From positions 38,636,437 to 38,700,436 of the forward strand of contig NC_091930.1 in assembly GCF_041260155.1 (NCBI RefSeq): a stretch of DNA of 64,000 nucleotides, given 5' to 3'. This document shows, piece by piece, positions 50,633 to 64,000 of this stretch; position 1 is the stretch's first letter; the number at the start of each line of letters is the position of its first letter. Both the position numbers and the translations under genes were made by a program. The notes under the pieces are model-generated. The model was given only the letters and a program-made list of their open reading frames with translations. It did not search any database and was not told where the DNA came from. Origin of the DNA: Ptychodera flava. Its lineage: Eukaryota > Hemichordata > Enteropneusta > Ptychoderidae.

Positions 50633-50950
50633 TACTATGCCATTGCCAGACAAGTTTCCCATTTTGTAGGCACAATAAAGTTTAATAATAATAATAATAT
50701 ATTTTCTATACCGTTGATGAATTTTCATGCCAAAGCTTTCCACCAAATGTGGCTATTGGCCGAAGACAAACAATATTACAACGCAAAATTTTCCGGCTAT
50801 TATTGCGGCTCTCGTTGTTTGTAAAGATGATTCGGGCACGTAAATAATGCAACAATGGACGGTAAAATCTGATAAAAAGTTTTCACACTTCTTTTCGCGA
50901 TAGCCAGGCATGCCGACAAGTACCAGTTAGAAATATGGAAAAAAACATCT

Positions 50951-51669
50951 TGTTATGATGATTTTAATATTTGTTCCCGATATGGAACTTCGAAGAACAA
51001 ATAATATACACGGTATTACATGAACAGTCAGTGCAACAAAGTAATCCAAAGAAAACCTACAGCAAGTGAAATTCGGTTATGGATGTAAAAAAAAGAGAGA
51101 TGGTTTGAGACCGATCGCGAGTTGTGAAATGTGCCCGAGTTTCTCTTTGTGCCGACTTGCCTTATGATTGGACAGAGTCGGATTTTTTTTCTTTGTTGGA
51201 GTTCGTCCAAAGTACGAACTGAGGTCAATTTGTATTTTAACCATATCGTCTTGAAAATCTAGAACCCAATGAGTCATATAGCAAGTCATAGCATGCATAG
51301 TCAAAGTGCACGCGGTTTCAGCGCTGACGGTCCATGACTGGTACTGATAGCCACTGATTTTTAAATCGTATTTGCACGCAGTGTTGAGCATTTATGTAAC
51401 TTATAAACATATGTTCTACTTCGTTTTGTTAATCTTCTGAAATGTCTCAAAGTTTTGGGTTTTTTTTCGTGTTGAAATTCTTCAAGACGAGAATTATCTC
51501 TTGGATACTTCTCTATGTAATATGTATGTTGCACCCTTGTTTATGGCCCAAGCCTGTTTCCAGGTCACTTGAAAATTCTTTGATTCGAAGCAATAAATGC
51601 CTTACCTATACGAGGTCGGGGGAATAGGGTTACCTCGCATAATCTGCCGACCAATAGTTCATATTCTCA
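50951..51669. other. Gene E upstream flank
   Basis: No gene or clear repeat is seen. Presumed 5' flank of gene E. Confidence 0.45.
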
Positions 51670-51677
51670 TGACGTCA
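51670..51677 (+). promoter_or_regulatory. Candidate CRE/ATF palindrome upstream of gene E
   Basis: TGACGTCA lies 66 bp before the gene E start. Gene F has TGACGTGA at 61682-61689, 45 bp before its start. It is the same kind of site at a similar place in two paralogues. Function and transcription start are unknown. Confidence 0.3.
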
Positions 51678-52092
51678 GACAACTCCATAGTCAACCGAAT
51701 CGACACCATGGCTGACGAGAGGGTGTTTGTCAACGATGAGTGCCGTACGAATCGCCGTGTTCGTCGCATTTCTGCTGGGTTCCATTGCTGCTGACGATCC
51801 GATCGTAGAGGTGAAATCGGGAAAAGTCGCCGGTAGAGTGGTGGAGTTCGCTCATGAAGACGTTGAGGTCAAACGTACGGTGTATGTCTTTCGAGGTATA
51901 CCCTTTGCCGAACCACCGGTAGATGATCTTAGATTCCGAGCACCAGAGCCGAAAAGCCCATGGGAAGGGGTTCACGATGCAAAGGAGCTTGGCGCGGCAT
52001 GCATGCAACCGCCGAGCCCAATTTTTCCGTTGGACGGCGAGTCACAAAGCGAGGACTGTCTATATTTGAACATATATGCACCACAGACTGGG

Positions 52093-52929
52093 GTAAGTCC
52101 CGGGCAAGTCAGCCAACACAGAATGAGACTCTGTCAATAAACAGGGTATGGGTCATTTGGGCAATTTTCGTTCCCAGTTTTAATAGGTTGGACATCTTAG
52201 AAAACCCTGCATTTCTTCATTACGTTATCTTATATATGCGACGGAATGTTCCGCTTCCTCGGTTGTGTTTAAGTCATTAAAGTTTAATGCAGTTATGCTT
52301 TCACCATCGCACTACAAGAAGCACGGTATTGGTTTACTACGGAATTCTCAAACGAAAAAAATACCTTACATCTTTTATAATTTTCTAGTTATATGATTAT
52401 GTTACATTTTTGGAGATACGTTTAAAGTTTCGCTTAATTAAGCTAGTAAAATGTACTCTTTTATTCAGTACTTTAGATAGTCAAAGGGGTCCAGGATAAA
52501 TATCTTTTTGTTTCTGGACTGTCCTTACATGAGTATCGACATTTTCCATTGATTTGTCAGCCTTCGACTTCAGAGAACAAATTATAACTGTTATAAAACT
52601 GCAGCGGGGGCTGAACTATTTTGTAGCTCATGTTCACTATATTTCTGATTGCCGTAGGTCACCCTTCCAGTTAAGTGACCAGGCAAAGGTTCACCGTTGG
52701 AGTTTATCAAAAGATGACCTTTGAGCAGGTGCAATTGTATCATCATGTTGAAAGCTTGCACGTCGACACTTAACAGCATGCACAGTGCCTGATACAAGCC
52801 ACAATTCGATTTAACTTGAACCAAAGGTGAAGGGAGTGGCAAAATTGGTATTGCCAACATGACACGGACACGCACCCTCTCGCCTCGCTTTGCCCATGGC
52901 CAATAGCGGCGAAACTCTATAGCTACCTT
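52093..52929. other. First part of gene E intron 1
   Basis: Nothing recognised apart from ordinary AT-rich intron sequence. Confidence 0.5.
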
Positions 52930-53282
52930 AAGGTAGATGGCGCCTCGGAGACAGATATTCGGACTCAAATTCTACAACTCTTTCTGATATACCACTTGAG
53001 GGGGCTCATGTTGAAGCTCTTGTAGAAAGAAAAACTTTCACCTCACCGGCTTAGTTTTCGAAAATCTAAATTTATATTTTTTTCTCCATAGTGTTAACAC
53101 ATGGATGGCGGCCATTTTGAATTTCAAATATTGGTAAATCTGGGTAATTTGGTTCTCTAGTAATACAATTTGCACGGTGACCCCTGATTTTTTATTCTGA
53201 TTTAATAAACAGAACGGTTGAAAGATTCCTTAAGGAAAGTTAAAGTAAAAGTCTTTCACTTTCGAGGCGTATACTACCTTAA
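52930..53282 (-). mobile_element. MITE family 2 copy, gene E intron 1
   Basis: Near full length, ends TAAGGTAGATGGCGCCTCGG and CGAGGCGTATACTACCTTA. The inside holds GGCGGCCATTTTGAATTTC and CACGGTGACCCCTG. Confidence 0.72.
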
Positions 53283-54006
53283 TGCTTGGCCCACAGAAGC
53301 CAACGGAGGGGCTGTGAAAGAATATTATTATACATTTTTGACAACCAAACAAAAAGGTTTGAAGGAAAACGGGAAATCCAAATGCCATCCTTTTCGCTAG
53401 TGAAATGCCAGCAATGATTATGGTTGAATTTTTCAGAATGTGAAACATGGAATGAGCGGCCTGGCTGCGACAAATTTTCTCAATAGCTTGCCTATTAAAG
53501 CATGGAGGGCAGCACACAGTGTGCTACCTCCACGGTTCAAAATGCCAGATCTGTGCAACTTCGCATATATCGACAAATGATTAAAGGGTGTGTCAGTCAT
53601 GTTTACCGGACATGTTCACTTAGAGAAAGGGAGCACAAAAAGTAATACGGCTTTTTATGTAGCCTCTCAATGAAGAAATATAGTGAATGACCATTATTAA
53701 CACAGGTTCTAGAAGAAAGAAAATTTCTTTGTCTTCTTCCTAAAGTATACTTGAAAGATGAAGTGTCGGCAACGTAGAACAATGTATCATACTGGATTGT
53801 AAAAATATTCGCAATGATAGTTTTGTGAGATCATGGTTGAGAATATAATTCATTTATTGGACAATGACATTGACATGAGAGACAAAATGTTGTGTTGACA
53901 AGATGAAACACCGAGGACAAGACAATGCATTTCATAAACGAACAAGAATAGCGGGAAAGACAACAGAGGTTATAGCTAAGGGTATTTGATATTTTTCACA
54001 CGACAG
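53283..54006. other. Rest of gene E intron 1
   Basis: No feature recognised. Confidence 0.5.
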
Positions 54007-54214
54007 GCTGATAAACTCCCTGTGATGGTATGGATCCACGGTGGCGGCCTCGTCATCGGCTCTGGGGGAACCGGCTACAACGGCACGGCTCTGGCTGCCA
54101 TTGGTGACGTCATCGTGGTGACAATCAATTATCGACTCGGTCCTTTCGGTTATTTGTCAACTGGTAAGTGCCACCAGAGCCATCTTAATAATGTCAACAC
54201 AGCGGACTTACATT

Positions 54215-54440
54215 TACATTTTCTCGGGGACAGGTATCCCGACTCTGAAATTTATTGAATACTCTTCTAGTCTACTGCTTTTTTGGGCGGGGGGGGGTGG
54301 GGGCTCAAAGCTCATGACGTAAGAAAAACCTTTTCACCTTATTAGTTTTTTCGAAAATTTTATTTTTCTCCGTACAGTTAATAGAGGGATGTCGGCCATC
54401 TTGAATTTTTAATAACGATAAATGTTATAACCTGTTTCTT
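54215..54440 (-). mobile_element. MITE family 2 copy, partial, gene E intron 2
   Basis: Begins TCTCGGGGACAGGTATCC and holds GTCGGCCATCTTGAATTTTTAA. The other end is missing. Confidence 0.55.
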
Positions 54441-54981
54441 TTGTAAAAAAAACTTTGCTCAGCTACTCCTAGTTTTCTTCTTGAAGTTGCAAGAGAACTG
54501 TTGAAACATTTCATTGAAGGATGTTTGAGTAGATACGTGTGGATGGGATGGATTAAACTTTGGGATTAAAAAAGCCTTGACGAAAAATTGTAAAAGGCCG
54601 CCCAAAATGGTTGCTTAAAGAGTAGGGAGGTTTGACCAATATTTTACTCAAATGATAGAAAACATACTGAAGGCCCTGAAAAAAACGACAACAATCGTTT
54701 ATCGATCAGGGATTTTCCAGAACTGACTATTTTGAGTGATCATAGTCCAGGACCATACACCATTCACTTCTGAAGAGACATCACACTATGATTGCCGGTC
54801 ACACAATCAAACGGCGGTGTTATCCACAACGATAGAGTCAAACACGGCTGACATGAAGTAAACTGTGCGATACTGGCAACATTGATCTTGGTCGGAGCCT
54901 CTTCAATGATTTCTCTGGGCTGTCGTTTTTAAACATCTATTGCGGCCGCCATATGTTCCCGCGAGCACATTTATTTTGTTT

Positions 54982-55303
54982 TAGGGTAGTATGAAACTCG
55001 AAAGTGAAGGACTTAAACTTTTGCTCACACTTTCCTCAATGAATCTTTCAACCATTACCTTTCAAAACCGAGAGAAATATCGGAGGTCACCGTGCATATT
55101 TTGGAGCTAGAGAAACAAATAACCCAAGATTTACCGATATTAGAAATTCAAAATAGCTGCCTTCCCTCTGTTAACTCTCTTGGGAGAAAATGTTTTGGAT
55201 TATCGAATAACTAAGATGGTAAAAAGTTTTTTCTTTCTCCAAGAGCTTTAAAATGAAATTTGAGAATCCGAGTATCTGTCCCCGATACGCGTTATACCTG
55301 AAT
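54982..55303 (+). mobile_element. MITE family 2 copy, gene E intron 2
   Basis: Begins AGGGTAGTATGAAACTCG and ends CGATACGCGTTATACCT, in the opposite orientation to the partial copy 540 bp upstream. Confidence 0.7.
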
Positions 55304-55769
55304 TATGATAAATAAACATATATGTGAAGTGTCTATCATGAGCTAAAACTGCACTCTCTGAATGTTGATTTTCATAGAAAACAGTTACATGAGTTGTTCT
55401 AGATTTTAAGAAAAGAAGGTTAGATGGGCACACAGTTTACAGTTTATTCTAAAACTAATACATAACATACATAACGGTATTTTATAAATCAACTGAGTGC
55501 TCGCTTGACCCATCATAAAATTGTAAGCGGCAATTTAGGTTACCGTGACACAAATGGTCGTAAACAATTTTGAATAGTCAGTTTGTCACGTAAAGACAGT
55601 CAGAAGTGTGGATAAGGAACCCATACACTCGTGACTAAAACCAATCTTGCTGTGATTGGTAATGACATGAGGTTCTAAGATGTTCCTTTTGATGTCCGCG
55701 TTCCACAGTGTGGAACCAACGGGAAGTGCCTCAGAATCAAGTAATTTCTATCTGTTTTTCCCCTTATAG
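55304..55769. other. Rest of gene E intron 2
   Basis: No feature recognised. Confidence 0.5.
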
Positions 55770-55917
55770 GTGATGAACACGCCACCGGTAATTATGGTTT
55801 CCTCGATCAAGTGTTGGCTTTGCAGTGGGTCCAAGACAACATAGCAGGTATTGATCTCATGTAAAATAGCTTTTCTAGATCCACTCTCAAGAATGCTATA
55901 CAATGTACTGATTCTAA

Positions 55918-56882
<965 letters not shown>

Positions 56883-56956
<74 letters not shown>
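56883..56956. repeat. (CT)n microsatellite forming the polypyrimidine tract of gene E exon 5
   Basis: About 37 CT units run straight into the splice acceptor (TCTCAG|AGTGGA at 56958/56959). Confidence 0.95.
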
Positions 56957-56958
<2 letters not shown>

Positions 56959-57132
56959 AGTGGAACATCGACCATGCCAGCGATCTTCTTAAGTGATAAA
57001 ACAAAGCAAAGCAGGCTAGCACATGGCTTTGGCAGACTGAGCAATTGTGAAAAAGACACTTCAGAAGAATTGGTTCAGTGTTTGCGTAGCGTGTCTGCTG
57101 AAGATCTTAAGGAAGCGGGAAATTTGCAAAGT

Positions 57133-57857
57133 GTAAGAATTAGTGGCTTTTGAGTGTATGTACAAGTATTGTACGGTGTGGTGGGACACGGAGTGGTGGT
57201 GGTGTCCGTGTGTGGCTTGTGAACTTTGTTAGACAACAGTTGCCCTTTTGTGGCGAATTTCGCTTGTTTTCAGATCTTCATTTTCTCGCAAGCGAGATGG
57301 CAAGTTGTCCACTACTATCTTGTTTGAGAATATAACCAGGCCTTGGTAAACCTGGGCCGTGTTGAAGGGAAGGTGCCGTAAATATAATTGCATTGCTTCA
57401 CCTCAGAGCATTTGTTAAATTGGATGGTCTGTCGAACAAAAATCCAAAAAAGCACATGAGGTAGCTCTGAACAACATTTAAATGTATTCAGTAAGCGAAT
57501 GACGATAGCCATGCCGTTTGCTCGTTTGATAAAATCTGTATATTCTATCACGGTTACTCTACAACACCTAGGAAATAATTTGATCTGCTATAAATAATGA
57601 ACTACACTCTAAAATACTGGAGTAGAATATAAAGTTACCCGCTTTGGCCAGGCATACTACTACGAATATGGTAAATAAGATCTGTATTGTATAAGCGAAA
57701 CGAAAGCTAACTTATGCAAGTTTATTTGAAAGTGTTGAAGTTTCCAGGTCGAAGATTAGCTTTTCACTTTTTTTATTAAACTGGTCTGTTAATATAACGA
57801 CAGCCATTGTTATGTATGGTAGAAAAATCTCTCCTTTATGTTGGATTCTTTCCATAG
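57133..57857. other. Gene E intron 5
   Basis: No feature recognised. Confidence 0.5.
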
Positions 57858-58847
57858 GGAAAACTGGCAAATATTACCGGAATTTCAGACCTTCTGATTC
57901 CATTTCCTCCGGTCGTTGACGGCAACTTCCTCACCGCGTCACCCGAGGGTCTCATTCGAGAGCGTAGTTTTCCAAAGAGAGGCACCGATATTATGATCGG
58001 AACAATGGCTGATGAAGGAAGGGGATTTCTGATTGTTTTCTTCGCCGATAAGGCCAATGACACCGAGATCTTCTTGAACAAGACATATTATAATGAAATA
58101 TTCTCTACATATTTGGGGAGTGACAAAAAATCCAACCCAGCTGTAGCGGACGCTATTAAGCAAATATATGTCGACTGGGAAGACGAAGATTCGGACGACA
58201 CCAATTACGTCGAATCGTTCAGTCAGACGCACGGGGACATGTATTTAGTTTGCCCCGCCGATCGATCAGCGCGGGCGCACTTTCTGGCTGGCTCCAAAGT
58301 GTACCTCTACCAAATGACTCACATACCTTCGCAGTCAAATTTAAGATTAAATGGTGAAAGCTATGCATGGTGAGGAAGTTCCGTTCGTATTCGGTTGGCA
58401 TTTTGACAGTGCTATGAACTGGACAATGCCTGATGATGACGTCATGATGACCTTGAAGATCATGAAGTATTGGACAAACTTCGCTAAGACAGGGTAAAAT
58501 AATGAAACAAAATTCATGTTTTAAACCCATATCATGACGATTATAATCATGACTTTATTAGCCAAGGCTTCGAGTTCGGTGACAGAAATTCAAAATCAGT
58601 TGTAATATTTCACAACCAGACAATGCTACTTAAGATAATGACTAAAATTCCCCTTTCAAAATTGCAATTCGAGGCACAGGTGAATTCTGTCCCTGTATTT
58701 CGTAATCGAGCAAATATCAACGATCAATATCCTTTCCAGTACACGGACGAAAAATTGTGCAACTTTCGATTTCACCTGGTATTAATATCAATCATAGCCA
58801 TTATCGAAGACATACGTACGTACGTAAGTACATATACATACATACGT

Positions 58848-58941
58848 ACGTATGTACGTACATACATACATACATACATACATACATACATACATACATA
58901 CATACATACATACATACATACATACATACATACATACATAC
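58848..58941. repeat. (CATA)n microsatellite
   Basis: About 24 CATA/TACA units preceded by TACG variants, 45 bp upstream of gene E exon 7. Confidence 0.93.
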
Positions 58942-60144
58942 TATGTACAGTCACATGTAAACATGACATTTTGAACATTTTTCAGAAATCCTAACTTATC
59001 TGATGGTGACGTAGAATTGACGGAAAATGAGAAGCAAACAGAATGGCCTCTCTTCAAAGTACCCGGATTAGAGTACAAAGACCTGTCACTAAAGATGGAA
59101 ACCAAACGAGCTCTGAAAGCCAAGGAGTGTGCATTCTGGAATGATTTCATTCCAAAGCTGATGAAACATACAGGTAACAGACATGCCTAAAAGATGTATA
59201 TCAGGCGTTTGTAATGATCTGTAGTGGTCGTCTATTCTGTGTATAGTTGTTTCTGACAACAAATGAGACTTGTTGAGCTTTAACAGATAGAATGTTTTTT
59301 CATGACATATTTTATCAACCCCAATCAGTTCATGAATAAGAAAAATAATATACATGAAATCTTGCACTCATTACTAACAAACGCACTTCATCAGATGCAT
59401 TATTACGTTGTGCTAAACACGATCATCGCATTTTGTGCTTCCTTGCAGAAGCTACACAACCATGTTCAAAGGAGGAGGAGAATGAAAAGTTGAAGTACAA
59501 AGAAGAAGAAAATTCTGATCTCCTCCTGATGCGCTACCTTGCCGACGCTGCACAAAAATCAAAGGAGGATGACCATGAAAAATTAAAGTACAAAGAGGAA
59601 GAAAACAGGCAGCCATAGCGGTGGTGTCAGAGCTGTCGTTGAAAATTTAGCATGCAATAGCATCAAGTACTAGTACCCGGAATGAACATGATCAGAGTAT
59701 TTGGGGAATTAGCCTAAGGGCCACGCCATTTAATGTTCAGATGGGGGTGACCAGCATGCTTATAATCAATAATGTTTTATTGAATCCAAAATTTTCTCAA
59801 TTACTCTGTTGTTTTCCGCAGTGGCCATTCTTTATCGGCTGACCTCGATGTGAATTGTTCTATTTCATCAATGGCATGGCTACTTAAAGTGGAAGTTTTG
59901 CTTTTTTAGGCTAGACCTTTCAGGGTCGATTTTTACCGTCGTTTTTCAAAACCATAGGAACATCACTAAATGCTACAAAATAATAGACAAATAAGTTTTA
60001 ATATGCTGACGTTGTAATGTTTTAAGAACTCACTATAAAGTCTGACATTCTGTCCCAACTATTCGTTTTTTATGTGTCTGTCATATCTTGTAATTCGTTT
60101 CCTGATTTTTGACTACTAGAATAACACAAATCGTTATACGCAAA

Positions 60145-60450
60145 GATAAAGTGCGCCTCGGGGACATATATTGGACTTTGTAATTTTTGAAATACTCCTC
60201 TAGTCAACCGAGTGCATGGCTCACTTTATGTCTTTGAATACGAAAAGTTTCACTGTCTTAGTTGTTTGAAAAACGATAATTTTATTTTACCCCATTTGGT
60301 TGAAACAGGGACGCAGAACGTTATTAAGCACTTTGTTTCTTATGTTTCTACGTTTACACAGTGACCCCTTAAAATTATTTTTTAATTAAGTTTGGTGAGA
60401 GAATGTTTGAACAATACACTTGCATTTACCTTCATGGCGCATACTGCATT
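60145..60450 (-). mobile_element. MITE family 2 copy, E-F intergenic
   Basis: Starts AGTGCGCCTCGGGGACATAT and ends near TTCATGGCGCATACTGCATT, both related to the family termini. Confidence 0.65.
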
Positions 60451-61681
60451 AATTCGACACAGATCAACATGCTTAGTAACAGTGCAACGTAGAAGTATGC
60501 ATAACGTTATACTCCGAGTTTTCGAGCGCACAGGCATACGATGTCAACGCAGAAAGAAGGCGCACATTGAATATAGCCGACGCACTTCGGAGGCGAACCG
60601 TGCCAGTTTGAGACTGCTTACATACCTTGTAGCACGCAAACTCCTAAGAGTGTCCAGGGAATAGAGCGTGATAAAATCCCATGTGCAATTGTATTGACTC
60701 AAAATCGTTGAAAACAGATTAAAATGTCTTCAGAAGTCTGCAAAGATCACTTATTGTCACCGTATTTCAACATTCTTTTGGCAGTAGAACGATAACTTGC
60801 GGTTGACATAAAAAATAAACATAACAATCATCAAAAGATAGCATTAATGGTCCCATAAACAGACAAAACCGGTTAATTTGTGTCTGTTCTAGCTAATTTA
60901 TACTACTTAAAGGTAAGCGTCATAATGTATGTTATTATTTTTATATGTACCTTTCATATTTGTAAAACCACAAGAACGACACATATGTCACATGTCATCG
61001 ATATTGGCCCGACATGGTTTTCAGCCGAGCTGGAAATTAAGCCGAAACTTCTTCCGCTCGCCGCTCGCCGTTGGTTTGGACCGGGCTGAAATTTCTATTC
61101 ATATTTTATTTCAGTCAAAGGGTCGCGACCCAAAAGTACGAAATGGGGTCTGCTTCTCGACGAGAGTGGCCCAGGTATATCAATGGCTGTCCTTATCTGT
61201 GAGTACTTCTCGATATATTGAACCCCGGGGTGAGTTGAAATAGTTGTAGTATCTCGGCGTTGATGACAAGTTCAAAAGTCCCAATGCTTACAGTACATGC
61301 TAAAAGACGCCAATTGTTAAATGTAAGTGGCGGTCATCTCAAATTTCCGATGATGCATATGAAAAAATGTATGTGTCTAACAAATATAATGACCAATACA
61401 AAGTAAGTAGTCTTTCAGACTACTTGTATCACTACCAAAGGCAGTTGTGCATTTGCTATCAAAACGACCCGTTTCTCAAATTCTGTTTTTTGTGTGTCGA
61501 ATTCAAGCTGCAACTGTTTTATCCCCATGAATACTAGTATAGGCAATCACGTGGTACCATTGTTTCATACCGAATCACTGAGTCTCTGATTGGACACAAT
61601 GAATGACTCACCTCTCTGAGGTCATGGATGTAGAGGTAACGCGAACTGCCAACTAAAAATAGTTAATATTCACCAGTATTA

Positions 61682-61689
61682 TGACGTGA
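61682..61689 (+). promoter_or_regulatory. CRE-like half-matching site upstream of gene F
   Basis: TGACGTGA, seven of eight bases of the palindrome found upstream of gene E. Confidence 0.25.
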
Positions 61690-61726
61690 CGGTACTTCTT
61701 GTTCGACAGCGTCGCAGAGAGGAGAC

Positions 61727-62089
61727 ATGTCTACGATGACCGCCGTACGCTTTGTCGTGTTTGTGGCTACGCTGCTTGTCTGCCATGCCGCCGACGATCC
61801 TATCGTAGAGCTGAAAGCGGGAAAAGTCTCCGGCAGAGTGGTGGAGTTCGCGCACACAGACATCGAGGTCAAACGCACAGTGCACGTCTTTCAAGGTATA
61901 CCCTTTGCTGAACCACCGGTCGATGGTCTTAGATTCCGAGCACCCGAGCCGAAAAGCCCTTGGCAGGGAGTTCGCGATGCTAAGGAGCTTGGCAACGCCT
62001 GCATGCAACCAGCAAGTCCATTACTCCCGATTGAAGAACCAAAGAGCGAGGACTGCTTGTACTTGAACATATTTGCTCCACAGACAGGG
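61727..62089 (+). CDS. Gene F: type-B carboxylesterase (cholinesterase-like), exon 1 only
   Basis: One exon of 121 codons ends at a GTAAGT donor (62090) in phase 0, as in genes B-E. A signal peptide (MSTMTAVRFVVFVATLLVC, then HAADDP) precedes GIPFAEPPVDGLRFRAP, a first Cys (NACMQP) and SEDCLYLN, the two Cys of the N-terminal disulfide loop. ATG occurs at both 61727 and 61736; I chose the first because it lengthens the signal peptide without harm. The nearest relative is gene E exon 1, so E and F form the second pair in the cluster. Exons 2-8 lie beyond the window or in the unseen rest of intron 1, so activity cannot be judged. Confidence 0.82.
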
Positions 62090-64000
62090 GTAAGTTCCTA
62101 ACATCAGTAACATGATACTGGCCGCCAAATTGACATAGAAGTTTAAAGAAATAGACAAACTGAATAGAGTTCTTTTTATGTTGAAATTTGACAACCCGAC
62201 CTATTCTCGGTCTACTGTTATATCAATGCTAAATAACCTTTCAACTCCTTGGTTATAAACGGGCAGGTTGTTTCAGCTTTGTCTCCAAGCAAATTGACAG
62301 TGCACAACTTACATGGGCTAAAATCACGTGAACAGTCAATGTCAAAAACCACTAATGCGAGAGTCAGGGATTGTGCTGCCCCTTCACATAACTACCATTA
62401 AGCCTGTCCCGTTTTTTCGTTTACATGACAAGAGTGTGGATTACTATGCAAGGGGCTAAAAATACAAAACACCTGCCCCACTTTACACTTTTCATAATTT
62501 TGAGATTACATGATAATTTTAGCAGATTTGCCTTTTGTTTTTCAGTATTGACAGCAAAAAGGGAACTTGCCAATGAATAATACATTTTAAGCCTACAGTG
62601 AAATGTCCTTCAAAGTATTGAAGTATGCCTTGCAGATCTCTTGCTTATAACTCCTCGACTTTAAAAATTAAAATTAGATGACTACCGCTAGGGCTGTAAA
62701 TTCTGTGACTCATTGTTAACGCAATTTCAATGACATTTATAGTACACCGTCCGATGTAAGGCCGGTTAGCGCTTTAAGAAGACGGCCAAAGTCTATAGAC
62801 AACTTTGAACAAAAGCAGTATTGTGTCAACACGTAGACTACAAAGCATGCACAGTGCTTGAAGTACGCCACAGTTATACGCGTTTTTCGTTGTCTGCTTG
62901 TATGTGTGTCTCGTGTACTTTGAACTCAAAGAATAGTTTCCTAACCTTTGATCACACGGTTTATCCTGGTTGTATTTTGAGTGAGAGAGAAATAGCCAAA
63001 GTTTCGGTCCCAACGACTTGTCAAGATGTCAAGATTGTTCAGTCTTTTCAGTCATGGCAACCATAAATTCATGCAAATTTTAATAATAGACATAATTTCA
63101 CTTTATAGATCAACGGCTAATTAGTCAATATCGGTGGAGCGTATTCATTTGCCAAATGTTGCGCACCATGTAGATCTCACAGCCTCTTATAAACAAAGAT
63201 AAAATTTCCAACATCATTGGCAAATAAAGTCAAATCTACAAAACTGTAAATATATTAAACACAGTACACATTATTGGTAGCCATTGTGCCTGAAAGAAAA
63301 CAATGGAAAATATCGATTGAATAATATCATCAACACCCGCTCATGTATTTGGGGTTTCGCTCATGTTAGTTTTTGCTGAGTCATCACAGCCAAAATTTAA
63401 TTATCAAACGAAAAGAATAACAGTATATTGCAGCACAGATACACCTACCAATAAGTCAAGCAAATATACCTTTAAAACGTTAATTTAGCTTATTATTCTT
63501 TTTGAATCAAAATCTAGTGTTTAATGACTCAGCAAGTACAAAATCAGCGAAACCCAAAATGCAGAGTGAGTGTTTATTATAGGAATGCTTTCAAGATGCA
63601 TCGTTTACGTTCAAGTCCGACGGGGCTTGAAAACAAGGTGATAACAATCATCAAAATGGTTCATTTCAAAATGAAACGCAATACACGAAAGATAGATAGC
63701 ATTTGATTAGCATAATATAGGATTGGAAGATAACTTTATTTCCATCAAGAGTAACTGAATTTCTCATATTCCAAATCGTTTACTTCACATGAGAAGCGAT
63801 ATTGTATAGAAACTATTTGTAGTTGTATTGTTTACATTTTTAATTTCTACTATTGCCAATTTTTTGGTATTTGCGTTGTTATTTATATTGTTTTCTGAAA
63901 AAAATAAGAAATAAATCTCTGCTAGATTTCTTTTTCATATTAACACTCAAATAAGAAGTGTTTCAGGTTTTCATTTTGGCCAAATGTATGCCGTTTCGCA
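62090..64000. other. Gene F intron 1 (runs off the window)
   Basis: No exon 2 (which should encode [11 protein letters not shown]) is found in any frame before the window ends, and no repeat is recognised. Confidence 0.6.

Larger units (their letters stand above)
46976..50699 (+). mobile_element. 5'-truncated LINE split by another element
   Basis: Positions 47009-47371 encode the end of a non-LTR ORF2 (HIESVITFSYLSWCGGLTV, NKLHTIVNTCSKIYG, LFEELPSGRRY), as in CR1/L2-like elements. A 3' UTR follows to 47451, then the inserted element 47452-50632, then the LINE end 50633-50699 with GGCACAATAAAGTTTAATAA and a short (TAA)n tail, typical of this group. No reverse-transcriptase core remains. Confidence 0.75.
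59619..61726. other. Intergenic stretch between genes E and F
   Basis: Holds one MITE family 2 copy (60145-60450) and otherwise no supported feature. The 61590-61726 part is the presumed proximal flank of gene F. Confidence 0.5.

Overview
This window looks like nuclear DNA of an animal, most plausibly an invertebrate deuterostome (hemichordate, echinoderm or cephalochordate; a hemichordate is my guess). The evidence is AT-rich DNA, split genes with conserved GT/AG (and some GC/AG) introns, many tetranucleotide microsatellites, Gypsy and BEL/Pao LTR fossils, LINEs and MITEs. No bacterial feature was seen.

The only host genes I can support belong to one head-to-tail cluster, all on the plus strand, of secreted type-B carboxylesterases (cholinesterase-like, alpha/beta-hydrolase fold). 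In order: gene A (last two exons, 184-1107), gene B (complete, 8 exons, 4251-11167, 595 aa), gene C (8 exons, 14523-21291, one in-frame stop), gene D (complete, 8 exons, 25295-43029, 598 aa), gene E (8 exons, 51736-59618, one frameshift beside the catalytic His) and gene F (exon 1 only, 61727-62089, running off the window). All share one exon plan: signal peptide plus N-terminal domain / oxyanion-hole exon / GDE(H/Y)A exon / nucleophile-serine exon / Cys-loop exon / long Glu-His exon / a WNDF(Y)IP exon / a variable C-terminal exon. A, B and C end in a hydrophobic tail with a two-Cys motif. D and E end in charged, acidic tails.

A, B and C lie in a tandem repeat with a period of about 10.1-10.3 kb. 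Each unit ends just downstream of a D-type first exon. In the third unit that exon is live and starts gene D. In the first two it is a decayed orphan (2893-3347, 12942-13398). Both orphans share a small hAT-like MITE and an altered splice donor, which orders the duplications.

Much of the rest is mobile DNA. Intron 4 of D holds a nested LTR-retroelement block (29021-39242): a minus-strand Gypsy element, a plus-strand relative inserted in its LTR, and a BEL/Pao piece and a foldback element inside that. All are old and broken. A LINE lacking its reverse transcriptase (21552-23530) with a clear target duplication lies after gene C. Between D and E are a satellite of about 175 bp period (43850-45080), a duplicated repeat, and a second LINE. 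That LINE is split by a 3.2-kb element (47452-50632) with perfect 31-bp termini, long inverted arms and a GC-rich core made of successive hairpins. This element is the least familiar object in the window. At least four MITE families are visible, and several insertions can be dated because a paralogous gene copy preserves the empty site.

All exon edges were read by eye from splice signals, reading phase and agreement between paralogues. No transcript or database evidence was available.
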